From Salininema proteolyticum (GTDB taxonomy: Bacteria > Actinomycetota > Actinomycetes > Mycobacteriales > Micromonosporaceae): a DNA stretch of 64,000 nt. The notes under the pieces are model-generated. The model saw only the letters and a list, made by a program, of their open reading frames with translations, did not search any database and was not told where the DNA came from. The stretch spans positions 124,001 to 188,000 of the forward strand of contig NZ_JBHUNX010000001.1 of NCBI RefSeq assembly GCF_042685645.1, in the 5' to 3' direction. The position numbers and the translations under genes were made by a program. The first letter of the stretch is position 1, and every line of letters starts with the position of its first letter. This document shows, piece after piece, positions 33,286-43,124 of the stretch.

Positions 33286-33612
33286 GTGATTCCGCGCGAA
33301 TTGAAGCTATTCCAGGCCGCCGCGATCGCCGAGGCGATCTCCTGGGCGGGCCTGCTCATCGGCATGTACTTCAAGTACCTCGGGGGCGGCAACGAGATCG
33401 GGGTGAAGATCTTCGGCCCCGTCCACGGCGTCCTGTTCATGGTCTACATCGTGACCGTGCTCTACATCGCACGCAAGTACGACCGGGGCCTGAAGGAGCT
33501 GTTCATCGGCCTCGTCTGCGCCGTGCCGCCGTTCTTCACGCTCTACTACGACCGCCGCGTCATGAAGTGGTGGCGAAGCAAGGAGAAGGCGCCCGCCAAC
33601 GCGGCCGGCTGA
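33286..33612 (+). CDS. DUF3817 membrane protein
   Basis: 108 residues from GTG 33286. Three TM helices with the family pattern: F-x-x-A-A-I-A-E-A-I-S-W near residue 10, H-G-V-L-F-M-V-Y in the second helix, then a basic tail. TAGGCT about six bases before the GTG fits a -10 element and a leaderless transcript (inference). Function of DUF3817 is unknown. Divergent from the HhH pair. Confidence 0.85.
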   Translation: MIPRELKLFQAAAIAEAISWAGLLIGMYFKYLGGGNEIGVKIFGPVHGVLFMVYIVTVLYIARKYDRGLKELFIGLVCAVPPFFTLYYDRRVMKWWRSKEKAPANAAG

Positions 33613-33695
33613 CAATGCCTACGTGATAGGGGCCTCGGGAAGAATCATTCCGGAGTACTACATCACGAGTGCGGGGATTGACCACAATAGGGGGT

Positions 33696-36600
33696 ATGAG
33701 CCCACAGACCGCATCGCTGCGTCCCCCTACGGCCGACGAAGCCCTCGTCCCACCCGACGAGGGCTTCCGGGCGAAGATCCCCGCCATCCTGTCGTGGCTG
33801 CTGGTCATAGTGGCCGGCCTCTCGGTGCTGGGCTCCATCGCCCGCTCCCTGCACCGGACCACGACGACGGGGCACATCCAGGAGTGGATGGACCTGATCC
33901 TCCCGGCGCCCCCGAACCTGGCCTACGCGGCGCTGCTGATCGTCTTCGCGGCCGGCGTGGCGCGCAGGAAGCGCGTCGCGTGGTGGGTCCTGACGGTCTA
34001 TTTCAGCCTGAGCATGCTGCTGCACGGCGTCAACTACCTGGCGATCTTCGCGTTCCCCGAGGAGGTCGTCGAGAACGGCGACACGGACGTCCTCTACTCG
34101 GTCATCCTGCCCCGGGCCGTGGTCGGCGGCACGATCACGCTCGTGGTGCTGATCCTGCTGTTCGCGGGCTACCGGCAGTTCTACGCCAAGGTCGAGCGTT
34201 TCAGCTTCTGGCGCGCGGTCGGCGTCTTCTTCGGCCTGGGAGCTGTCTTCGTCCTGATCGGACGCCTCCTGGTGCGCTGGTTCCCCGGGGACCTCGCACC
34301 GGAGGACCAGTTGGAGTTCGTCGTCAAGAAGGTCGTCGCCGGGGCATTCCGTCTGTCGGCCGTCAACGACGGCCTGGTACCCGGCTGGATCACCCTGCTG
34401 CTCGGCCTCTTCGGCGCCATCTCCATCTTCGCGGCGGTCTTCACGCTGCTGCGCTCCCGCAGGGCCCACGAGTCCCTGTCGTCCGACGACGAGGTCCGCA
34501 TCAGGGCCCTGCTGGCCGAGTACGGCCAGGAGGACTCGCTGGGCTACTTCGCCACCAGGCGCGACAAGGCGGCCGTCTTCGAGCCGGGAGGCCGCGCGGC
34601 GATCACCTATCGGACCGTCGGCACCGTGTGCCTCGCGTCGGGCGACCCGGTGGGCGACCCGGCCGCATGGCCGAGGGCCATCGAGGCGTGGGTCACCTAC
34701 ATCCGTCGCTACGGCTGGGTCCCGGCAGCCCTGGGCGCGAGCCAGGACGGCGCGCAGGCCTACGCCGACGCCGGACTGAAGGTCCTCAACATCGGCGACG
34801 AGGCGATCCTCCACACCAAGGACTTCACGCTGGAGGGCCGCGAGATGAAGCCGGTCCGCCAGGCCGTCAACAGGATCGAGAGGGCCGGGTACACCTTCAG
34901 CGCCAAACGCCACCGCGACCTGACCGAAGAGGAGATGTCCGAGGCGATCCTCAAGGCGAACACCTGGCGCGACACCTCGACCGAACGCGGCTTCTCCATG
35001 GCGCTGTCTCGGCTCGGCGACGTCAACGACGGCGACTGTGTCATGGTCCGAGCGAGGGACGCCGAGGGCAACCTGAAGGCCCTCCTGTCGTTCGTGCCCT
35101 GGGGCAAGGACGGCCTCTCCCTGGACCTCATGCGCCGCGACCGCAGCGCCGACAACGGCCTGACCGAGTACCTGGTCAGCATGGTCGCCAAGGAGGGCCC
35201 GAGCCTGGGCATCCGGAGAGTCTCGCTGAACTTCGCCATGTTCCGCGCGGTCTTCGAAGAGGGCGCCAGGCTGGGCGCCGGACCCGTGCTCCGGATCTGG
35301 AGGCGCCTGCTCCTGATCTTCTCCCACTGGTGGCAGCTGGAGTCGCTGTACCGCTCCAACGTCAAGTACCGCCCCGACTGGGAACCCCGCTACCTCGTCT
35401 ACGGCGAGCGCCGCGCCCTCGGACGCGTCGGCGTCGCCGCCGGCATCGCCGAAGGGTTCATCTCCCCGCCGGCCCGCCGCACCTCCATCGCCGACGGCTC
35501 CCTGCTGGCACCCCTGCAAGGACTCGACACGGCCCTGGAAGCGGTCGCCGAACGGGAGCGCAAGAGCGTCACCCACGAATGGCCCGAACAGGTCCTCGTG
35601 CGGGCCAACAAGGTCGGCAGGCTGAGGACCCAGGGCGTCGACCCCTACCCCGTGGGCTTCGACCGCGGCCCGAGCCTGGAGAAGGTCCGCGAGCGCTGGA
35701 ACGGCCTGGAGGCCGGGGAGGAGAGCGGCGAGACCGTGTCCGTCGCCGGCCGAGTCATGCTGCTGCGCCACCACGGCCGACTGTCGTTCGCACAGCTGCG
35801 CGACTGGTCCGGGACCCTCCAGCTGATGGTCGTCGACGACCCCGAGTTCAAGCGGACCGTCGACGTGGGCGACCACCTCGGCGTCCACGGCGAGGTCGTG
35901 CGGTCCCGCAAGGGCGAGCTGTCGGTCCGGGCCGAGGAGTGGACGCTGACGGCCAAGTGCCTGCGGCCGCTGCCGGACAAGTGGAAGGGACTGACCGACC
36001 CCGAGGCGAGGGTCCGCCAGCGCTACCTGACGTACATCATGGACGACGGGGCCCGGGACCTGCTCAGGCAGAGGACCGCGACGCTCAACGCCCTGCGGGA
36101 CGAACTGCGCCGCCAGGACTACCTGGAAGTCGAGACGCCCATCCTGCAGGCCATCCACGGCGGCGCCAACGCGCGCCCCTTCCAGACCCACATCAACGCC
36201 TACGACATGGACCTCTACCTGCGCATCGCGCCCGAGCTGTACCTGAAGCGCCTGTGCGTCGGGGGAGTGGAGCGCGTCTTCGAACTGGGACGCAACTTCC
36301 GCAACGAAGGCGTCTCCTTCAAACACAACCCCGAGTTCACCATGCTGGAGGCCTACCAGGCCTACGCCGACTACACGACCATGCGGCACCTGACCGAGCG
36401 CCTCATCCGGGGCGCCGCCGAAGCGGCCCTCGGAACGACGGTCCTCACCAAGGACGGCGTGGAGTACGACCTCGCCGACCCGTGGCCCGTCGTGCCGGTG
36501 TTCACCGCCATCTCGGATGCGCTCGGCCGCGACGTCGGACCGGGCACCCAGGCCGAAGAGCTGCGGAGGATCTGCGACGAGAAGGACATCCCCTACGACC

Positions 36601-37025
36601 CCAAATGGGGCGAGGGCGACCTGGTCCTGGAGATGTACGAGCGCCTTGTCGAGCACGAGACGCTCCGCCCGACCTTCTACACCGACTTCCCCGCGTCGGT
36701 CTCCCCGCTGACCAGGGAGCACCGGGACGACCCGCGCCTGGCCGAACGCTGGGACCTCGTCGCCTTCGGCACCGAGATCGGCACCGCCTACTCCGAGCTC
36801 GTCGACCCGATCGAACAGCGCCGCCGGCTCACCGACCAGTCCCTGAAGGCCGCCGGGGGAGACCCCGAGGCCATGGAACTGGACGAGAACTTCCTGGAGG
36901 CCCTCGAGTACGCCATGCCCCCGAGCGGAGGACTGGGCATCGGCGTCGACCGTCTCGTCATGCTCCTGACGGACAAGGGCATCCGCGACACGCTCCCGTT
37001 CCCGATGGTGAAGCCCCATGGCTGA
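33696..37025 (+). CDS. lysX: Bifunctional lysylphosphatidylglycerol synthase / lysine-tRNA ligase LysX
   Basis: 1109 residues from ATG 33696 (MSPQTASLRP), near the M. tuberculosis LysX length. Residues ~25-250 carry about six TM helices. Residues ~280-560 are the MprF-like DUF2156 transferase (TERGFSMALSRLGDVNDGD, ISPPARR at its end). From ~640 is an OB fold (VSVAGRVMLLRHHGRLSFAQ), then a class II lysyl-tRNA synthetase with motif 2 (ELGRNFRNEG) and motif 3 (SGGLGIGVDRLVMLL). It charges tRNA with Lys and transfers Lys to phosphatidylglycerol, lowering membrane negative charge and giving resistance to cationic peptides. The canonical lysS is at 43125. Confidence 0.95.
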   Translation: MSPQTASLRPPTADEALVPPDEGFRAKIPAILSWLLVIVAGLSVLGSIARSLHRTTTTGHIQEWMDLILPAPPNLAYAALLIVFAAGVARRKRVAWWVLTVYFSLSMLLHGVNYLAIFAFPEEVVENGDTDVLYSVILPRAVVGGTITLVVLILLFAGYRQFYAKVERFSFWRAVGVFFGLGAVFVLIGRLLVRWFPGDLAPEDQLEFVVKKVVAGAFRLSAVNDGLVPGWITLLLGLFGAISIFAAVFTLLRSRRAHESLSSDDEVRIRALLAEYGQEDSLGYFATRRDKAAVFEPGGRAAITYRTVGTVCLASGDPVGDPAAWPRAIEAWVTYIRRYGWVPAALGASQDGAQAYADAGLKVLNIGDEAILHTKDFTLEGREMKPVRQAVNRIERAGYTFSAKRHRDLTEEEMSEAILKANTWRDTSTERGFSMALSRLGDVNDGDCVMVRARDAEGNLKALLSFVPWGKDGLSLDLMRRDRSADNGLTEYLVSMVAKEGPSLGIRRVSLNFAMFRAVFEEGARLGAGPVLRIWRRLLLIFSHWWQLESLYRSNVKYRPDWEPRYLVYGERRALGRVGVAAGIAEGFISPPARRTSIADGSLLAPLQGLDTALEAVAERERKSVTHEWPEQVLVRANKVGRLRTQGVDPYPVGFDRGPSLEKVRERWNGLEAGEESGETVSVAGRVMLLRHHGRLSFAQLRDWSGTLQLMVVDDPEFKRTVDVGDHLGVHGEVVRSRKGELSVRAEEWTLTAKCLRPLPDKWKGLTDPEARVRQRYLTYIMDDGARDLLRQRTATLNALRDELRRQDYLEVETPILQAIHGGANARPFQTHINAYDMDLYLRIAPELYLKRLCVGGVERVFELGRNFRNEGVSFKHNPEFTMLEAYQAYADYTTMRHLTERLIRGAAEAALGTTVLTKDGVEYDLADPWPVVPVFTAISDALGRDVGPGTQAEELRRICDEKDIPYDPKWGEGDLVLEMYERLVEHETLRPTFYTDFPASVSPLTREHRDDPRLAERWDLVAFGTEIGTAYSELVDPIEQRRRLTDQSLKAAGGDPEAMELDENFLEALEYAMPPSGGLGIGVDRLVMLLTDKGIRDTLPFPMVKPHG

Positions 37026-37686
37026 GGCCAAAGCGCGGGCCTGGTGGGCGGCGGGACTCCTCGCGCTCGCCGCGGCCCTCTACTCCAGCTGGCTCCTGGG
37101 GCCGTGGCTCGACCCCGCGGTCGACCCGGTCGAAGGATTCGCCTCCGAACTGGCCGCCCGGACCCAGCGCTACTCGTGGCTGTTCCGGCTCGGCGACATG
37201 CTCACCGGCATCGCCGCCGTCGCCGCGGCCCTGTTCCTCGCCAAGGCGGGACGGACCTGGCGCTGGATCTGGGTCGGCATCCTGGTCTTCGGCGCGTTCA
37301 CGTTCCTGGACGCGACCATCACGCCCATGGACTGCGCGACGTCGGTGCAGCGGTGGTGCGCGGCGGGAGAGGAGGCCGGGACGCTCTCCTGGCGGCACGG
37401 CGGACACGTCGTCACCTCCTCGATCGCGGCGGCCGGACTCGTCGCCGCGGCCGTCCTGGCCGCGTGGGTCTGGCGCGACACGGTGAGCGTCGCGCTCGCG
37501 GTGCTGGTCGTGGGCAGTTCGATCTGGACGTCCATTGACGCGCTGTGGCCCACTGGAATACTGGGAGCGGTGCAACGAGGACAGCTAGCGCTCATGGGCC
37601 TCTGGCTCCTGTGGGCGGCATGGCGGGCACGGCTAACGCCGGTGGAGACCCCGTCCGCGGCGACTACCCCTGAAAGGCAGAGATGA
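37018..37686 (+). CDS. DUF998 membrane protein
   Basis: 222 residues, ATG at 37018, overlapping the lysX stop by 8 bp. Six hydrophobic segments with the DUF998 signature region (YSWLFRLGDMLTGIAAVAAA, and a DATITPMDC-type loop). It lies inside the lysX operon, so a role with envelope lipids is plausible but unproven. It overlaps the next gene by 4 bp. Confidence 0.8.
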   Translation: MAEAKARAWWAAGLLALAAALYSSWLLGPWLDPAVDPVEGFASELAARTQRYSWLFRLGDMLTGIAAVAAALFLAKAGRTWRWIWVGILVFGAFTFLDATITPMDCATSVQRWCAAGEEAGTLSWRHGGHVVTSSIAAAGLVAAAVLAAWVWRDTVSVALAVLVVGSSIWTSIDALWPTGILGAVQRGQLALMGLWLLWAAWRARLTPVETPSAATTPERQR

Positions 37687-38453
37687 CGGAACAGGTGATC
37701 ATCGTTCCCGGGCTGGGCGGCAGCGCCCACGCCTGGAACCCCTTGGCGCGGAGCCTGGACGCGGTCGTCGTCGACCGCCTGGAACAGGACGGGCTGCCTA
37801 CACTGGAGGACGAGGTCGCGCACGTGCGGGCCGAGGCCGGCCGGGACCCGCTGATCGTGGCCCACTCCATGGGCGCCTTCACCGCCGAGGCCTACGCGCG
37901 GCGCCACCCCGTCGCCGGCCTGGTGCTGGTCGATCCGTCGGTGACCCAGGGCGAGACCGAGGGCTACGACGCCGCCCGGCGGACCTTCTCCCTCACCAGG
38001 ACCGTCCTGAACGGCATCGGCAAGACCGGGGCGCCGAAGCTCCTCGGCCCGGCGGTATGGCGGGCGTCCAACCGCCTGGCGGCCCGGCGCCGGCTCCCCG
38101 CAGGGGACAGGAAGGGCGCGGCGAAGGACTACGGGGACGTCCGGTCGACCGTCTCGGCCGCCGCCGACCTCATCGCCTACCGCGCCCAGGCCGCGGAACT
38201 CCAGCGTATGCGCAAGTACTCGCTGGTCAGCCCCGAAGCGCCGGTCGTCGTCCTCAGCGCCCAGGGCTGGGGCAAGGAGGACCGCCACGCCAGGAAATGG
38301 GCCGCCTGGCACCAAGACCTGGCTAAACTCTTCCCCGAAGGGCAGACTGAGAAGGTCAAGGGATCCGGACACCTCATGCACATCGACCGGCCCGACATGG
38401 TCGAGTGGGCGGTGCGCCGCGTGAGGGCGCGGTCCCTCGGCACCTCGCTGTGA
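37683..38453 (+). CDS. Alpha/beta hydrolase of the lysX operon
   Basis: 256 residues from ATG 37683, overlapping the previous stop (ATGA). Motifs: oxyanion strand IIVPGLGGSAHAWNPL, nucleophile elbow AHSMGAF (S-x-G variant of G-x-S-x-G with Ala first), acid strand VLSAQGWG and catalytic His in GSGHLMHIDRP. Cytosolic. M. tuberculosis LysX-linked clusters also contain a hydrolase that can remove Lys from lysyl-PG; the same role here is an inference from context. Confidence 0.82.
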   Translation: MTEQVIIVPGLGGSAHAWNPLARSLDAVVVDRLEQDGLPTLEDEVAHVRAEAGRDPLIVAHSMGAFTAEAYARRHPVAGLVLVDPSVTQGETEGYDAARRTFSLTRTVLNGIGKTGAPKLLGPAVWRASNRLAARRRLPAGDRKGAAKDYGDVRSTVSAAADLIAYRAQAAELQRMRKYSLVSPEAPVVVLSAQGWGKEDRHARKWAAWHQDLAKLFPEGQTEKVKGSGHLMHIDRPDMVEWAVRRVRARSLGTSL

Positions 38454-38478
38454 CACCACCGGCCCCAGAGGAGAAGCG

Positions 38479-39153
38479 ATGAAGAAGCCCCACGTCATCC
38501 TGTCAGCGGCGATGTCCCTCGACGGATACCTCGACGACACGACCCCGAACCGGCTGATGCTCTCCGACGCCGCCGACTTCGACCGCGTAGACCGCCTGCG
38601 GGCCACGGCCGACGCGATCCTCGTCGGGGCCGGCACGGTCCGCGCCGACAACCCGCGGCTGCTGGTGCGCTCGCCCGAGCGCGTCCAGATGCGCCAGGCC
38701 TCGGGGAAGTCCGCGCAGCCGGCGAAGGTCGTCCTCACCCACGGCGACCTCGACCCCGACGCGGCCTTCTTCACCGAGGGGGACTCGGAGAAGATCGTCT
38801 ACACCGACGCCGAGTCCGCCGAGGGCGTCCGCGAGATGCTCGGCGAGGTCTCCGAGGTCCGGGAGGCCGAGGACCTGGCCACCCTCCTGAACGACCTGGA
38901 GGAGACCGGCGTCGCCCGGCTCCTCGTCGAAGGCGGCAGCGGCGTCCACACCTCCTTCCTCACGTCCGGGTTCGTCGACGAACTCCACCTGGCCGTCGCC
39001 CCGTTCTTCGTCGGCGACTCCCTCGCGCCCCGCTTCGTCGGGGACGGCCGCTTCGCCTTCGACAAGGACAACCGCCTGGAGCTCATAGAGACGCGCCAGG
39101 TCGGGACGGTCGCGCTCCTGAAACTCCAGGCCCCTGGGGACGACGGGGCCTGA
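38479..39153 (+). CDS. RibD C-terminal-domain (dihydrofolate reductase-like) reductase
   Basis: 224 residues from ATG 38479 with GAGGAGAAG upstream. Matches the RibD_C/DHFR-like fold: VILSAAMSLDGYLDD at the N terminus, ILVGAGTVRADNPRL (NADP and substrate loop), VARLLVEGGSGVHTSFL and FVDELHLAVAPFFVG. Stand-alone members reduce ribosylated pyrimidines or related substrates. It follows the lysX operon by 25 bp and may be its last gene. The exact substrate is unclear. Confidence 0.85.
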   Translation: MKKPHVILSAAMSLDGYLDDTTPNRLMLSDAADFDRVDRLRATADAILVGAGTVRADNPRLLVRSPERVQMRQASGKSAQPAKVVLTHGDLDPDAAFFTEGDSEKIVYTDAESAEGVREMLGEVSEVREAEDLATLLNDLEETGVARLLVEGGSGVHTSFLTSGFVDELHLAVAPFFVGDSLAPRFVGDGRFAFDKDNRLELIETRQVGTVALLKLQAPGDDGA

Positions 39154-39273
39154 CCGGTGGGCTATGATCCGGGAAACAATTGAAGAAACGTTCACCTCTT
39201 CGCCGAGGCGGACGGATTCCTTTGCACAACGGATCGTCTGGCACGTACCTGCCAGTGAAAGGAAGTAGCGACC

Positions 39274-40383
<1,110 letters not shown>

Positions 40384-40404
40384 GCGCTCGCGGCCCCCAC
40401 ACAC

Positions 40405-40451
40405 AGAGCCGCCGGGTGCCCGGAGAACACCTCCGGGCACCCGGCGGCTCT
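40405..40451 (+). terminator. Strong hairpin terminator after the ABC ATPase
   Basis: A perfect 21-bp stem from AGAGCCGCCGGG (40405) to its complement ending 40451, with loop AACAC, 21 bp past the stop codon. Confidence 0.85.
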
Positions 40452-40617
40452 CTGCCGTGCGAAGAGCTGATGGCCGGTCGCCGTGCTTGCGACGACGCTT
40501 CTGAAAGATGACCGGATGCGGCCGATGGACTTGGACTCGCCTCTGTCCCGAAATTCTGGTACCTGTTCACGTACGGACAATGGGCGGTATTCCGTTCCAT
40601 GCGGTTGAGGAGGGTGC

Positions 40618-40878
40618 ATGACCATTACCGCGAGCCAGGCTGGGAAAGACCTGCATTCACTGATCAAGAAGGTGAACGATGAGCGGGTTCCGGTCAGGGG
40701 CGCCTCGGTGCAGGGCAATGCGGTCCTCATGTCCGAGGACGACTATGAGGCCTGGCAGGAAACCGTCTTCCTGCTCCGGTCCCCGCGCAACGCCGGTCGG
40801 CTGATGCGGTCGATCTCCCAGATGGACAACGGCGGAGGGGCCGTCCACGCGTTCATCGACGTGGAGGGCGCCGAGTGA
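40618..40878 (+). CDS. yefM: YefM/Phd-family antitoxin
   Basis: 86 residues from ATG 40618 with GAGGAGGG upstream. MTITASQAGKDLHSLIKKVN is the DNA-binding N terminus of YefM, NAVLMSEDDYEAWQET the central strand-helix, and a toxin-binding tail ends DVEGAE. Its stop overlaps the GTG of a shortened toxin gene (GTGA). It normally neutralises the RNase YoeB and represses the operon. Confidence 0.9.
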   Translation: MTITASQAGKDLHSLIKKVNDERVPVRGASVQGNAVLMSEDDYEAWQETVFLLRSPRNAGRLMRSISQMDNGGGAVHAFIDVEGAE

Positions 40879-41045
40879 AGACCGACCTTTCGGGAGAGGG
40901 CTGGGAAGACCGCGCCAACCGGGCCGAGACCGGACGCAAGAAGACCAAGCGCATGGACCACCTGATGACAGAGGCCGTTCGCGGACTCTTCGAGGGCATC
41001 GGCCGTCCACCGCGGATCGGGGCCTGGCCCGACGAGCGGTTCTGA
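40875..41045 (+). pseudogene. yoeB: Decayed YoeB-like toxin
   Basis: 56 codons from GTG 40875, overlapping yefM by 4 bp exactly as an intact yefM-yoeB pair would. Residues GWEDRANRAETGRKKTKRMD and FEGIGRPPRIGAWPDERF line up with YoeB (G-W-E-D-Y, DRK, R-I-N-x-L-I, F-x-GIGKPEPL, G-x-W-S-R-R-I). The stretch from P-E-P-L to the catalytic C-terminal His/Tyr region is missing, giving a product about 30 residues short. The toxin is almost certainly inactive, leaving an orphan antitoxin. Confidence 0.75.
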
Positions 41046-41060
41046 CCTAAGCTTGAAGGT

Positions 41061-42209
41061 ATGACACAGGTCGCAGTGCCGCGCCCGGCAGTGCCGGACA
41101 CCGACGAGTTCACCGTCGGCACCGAGCACTGGCACAAGCTGGACGACGGACGCATCGAGTGCACCGTCTGCCCCCGCCACTGCCGACTGCGCGAAGGCCA
41201 GCGGGGATTCTGTTTCGTCCGGGCCCGCCAAGACGACCAGATCGTCCTCACCTCCTACGGCCGCTCCTCCGGCTTCTGCATCGACCCCATCGAGAAGAAG
41301 CCGCTCAACCACTTCATCCCCGGCACGCCCGTCCTCTCCTTCGGCACCGCCGGCTGCAACCTCGGCTGCCGCTTCTGCCAGAACTGGGACATCTCCAAAT
41401 CCCGCGAGATCGACACCCTCACCTCGTCGGCCTTCCCCCGCGACCTGGCCTCCACGGCCCGTGAACTCGACTGCGCCTCCCTGGCCTTCACCTACAACGA
41501 CCCGACCATCTTCACCGAGTACGCCCACGACACCTCCCGGGCCGCCCACGACCTGGGCCTCAAGTCCGTCGTCGTCTCCGCCGGATACATCGAGCCCGGC
41601 GCCCGCGAAGAGCTCTACCGCCACGCCGACGCCGCCAACATCGACCTCAAGGGCTTCACCGAGCACTTCTACAAGAAGATCGCCTTCGGCAACCTCCGCA
41701 CCGTCCTCGACACCCTCGAGTACCTCGTCCACGAAACGGACGTCTGGACCGAGATCACCACACTCCTCATCCCCGACCACAACGACGGCGACGAGGAGAT
41801 CCGCGAAGAGAGCCGCTGGATCCGAGACAACCTCGGCCCCGACGTGCCGCTCCACTTCACCGCCTTCCACCCCGACTTCAAGATGATGGACGTCCCGCCC
41901 ACCCCGCCCAGCACCCTCAGGCGCGCCCGCGACATCGCCCTCGGTGAGGGCCTGAACTTCGTGTACACCGGAAACGTCCACGACGTGGAAGGACAGACCA
42001 CCTACTGCCCGAGTTGCGGGACCGCCGTCATAGTCCGCGACTGGTACCGTATCCTCGCCTACGAACTCGAACCCGGAGGAGACTGCCGCCACTGCGGCCA
42101 CACCCTGCCCGGGCGTTTCGATCCCCCCGCCGGCTTCGACCTCCCCGGTACGTGGGGGCAGCGGAGACGGCCAGTCCGGATCTCCGCGGCGCCCACCGAC
42201 CGAGCCTGA
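41061..42209 (+). CDS. amrS: AmmeMemoRadiSam system radical SAM enzyme
   Basis: 382 residues from ATG 41061. N-terminal Cys pairs (CTVCPRHCRLREGQRGFC), then the radical-SAM cluster motif C-x3-C-x2-C in GCNLGCRFCQNWDISKS. LAFTYNDPTIFTEYA and SAGYIEPGAR match AmrS, and a C-terminal zinc-binding pair CPSCG ... CRHCG. Part of the three-component AmmeMemoRadiSam system of unknown chemistry. The amrB gene follows 24 bp downstream; amrA (AMMECR1) is not adjacent. Confidence 0.92.
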   Translation: MTQVAVPRPAVPDTDEFTVGTEHWHKLDDGRIECTVCPRHCRLREGQRGFCFVRARQDDQIVLTSYGRSSGFCIDPIEKKPLNHFIPGTPVLSFGTAGCNLGCRFCQNWDISKSREIDTLTSSAFPRDLASTARELDCASLAFTYNDPTIFTEYAHDTSRAAHDLGLKSVVVSAGYIEPGAREELYRHADAANIDLKGFTEHFYKKIAFGNLRTVLDTLEYLVHETDVWTEITTLLIPDHNDGDEEIREESRWIRDNLGPDVPLHFTAFHPDFKMMDVPPTPPSTLRRARDIALGEGLNFVYTGNVHDVEGQTTYCPSCGTAVIVRDWYRILAYELEPGGDCRHCGHTLPGRFDPPAGFDLPGTWGQRRRPVRISAAPTDRA

Positions 42210-42233
42210 ACGCGACTGGGAAGAACCACCGCC

Positions 42234-43046
42234 ATGACCGAGACCATCGCCTTCCGCCCGCCCGCCGTGGCGGGTCTCTTCTACCCGGCGAAGCCCGAGC
42301 CGCTGCGAGCCACCGTCCGCACCCTGCTCGACGGCGTCACCGTTCCCGAAGACGACGGCCCGCTCGCGGAGGCGTACATCGTGCCCCACGCCGGACTGCG
42401 CTTCTCCGGAGCCGTCGCCGCCGAGTCCTACGCGCGCATCGCCCGCCACGCCGCCGAGGTCGACCACGTCATCATCCTCGGACCCAGCCACCAGTACCCG
42501 CTGCGCGGCGCCGCCGCCAGCCCCGCCGCGACCTGGGTGACGCCGCTGGGCGGCATGACGCTCGCCCCCACCGAGGCCGTCGCCGCGCAGAGCGAACCGC
42601 ACGCCAACGAGCACTCGCTGGAGATCCAGCTGCCGTTCCTGCAGAGCATCCTGCCCTCGACGGCCACCATCACGCCCGTGGCCGTCGGCATGAGCGGCAC
42701 CGACGACACCGCCGACCTCATCGAGCGCCTCGTCGCGGACTCGCCCTCCGACCGGCCGCTCGTGCTCTGCTCCACCGACCTCTCGCACTACCACGACATC
42801 GACACCGCCACGAGCCTCGACCAGGAGACCGCCGAGGCGATCCTGGCTCTGGAACCCGAGCGGATCCCCGTCGAGCGCGCCTGCGGAATCTTCGCGCTGC
42901 GCGGGCTCCTGGCCTGGGCGAAGCGGACCGGCCTGGCCGCGCGCCGACTGCGCCTGGGCACCTCCGCCGACACCTCCGGATCACCCGACCGTGTGGTCGG
43001 ATACCCCGCCTTCGCCTTCGAGCGGGCAGACGCCCGGAACCGGTGA
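42234..43046 (+). CDS. amrB: AmmeMemoRadiSam system protein B (MEMO1 family)
   Basis: 270 residues from ATG 42234. MEMO motifs: RPPAVAGLFYPAKPE at the start, VPHAGLRFSGAVAAESY, VIILGPSHQYPL, NEHSLEIQLPFLQ and STDLSHYHD. The His/Asp/Cys positions match the dioxygenase-like metal pocket of MEMO1. Partner of AmrS. Confidence 0.92.
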   Translation: MTETIAFRPPAVAGLFYPAKPEPLRATVRTLLDGVTVPEDDGPLAEAYIVPHAGLRFSGAVAAESYARIARHAAEVDHVIILGPSHQYPLRGAAASPAATWVTPLGGMTLAPTEAVAAQSEPHANEHSLEIQLPFLQSILPSTATITPVAVGMSGTDDTADLIERLVADSPSDRPLVLCSTDLSHYHDIDTATSLDQETAEAILALEPERIPVERACGIFALRGLLAWAKRTGLAARRLRLGTSADTSGSPDRVVGYPAFAFERADARNR

Positions 43047-43124
43047 GCGGATCGTCTGTGGGATGCGATACGACACCCGGCTATTGATTGGCGTTTAATC
43101 GCGGCGCGCCTCTATCCTGTAGAG

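Noticed and set aside
33623..37486. Very long alternative frames (1287 aa plus strand, 1122 aa minus strand) over lysX
   Set aside because: Shadows of lysX caused by high GC; they lack domain logic and are rich in Arg/Pro/Gly.
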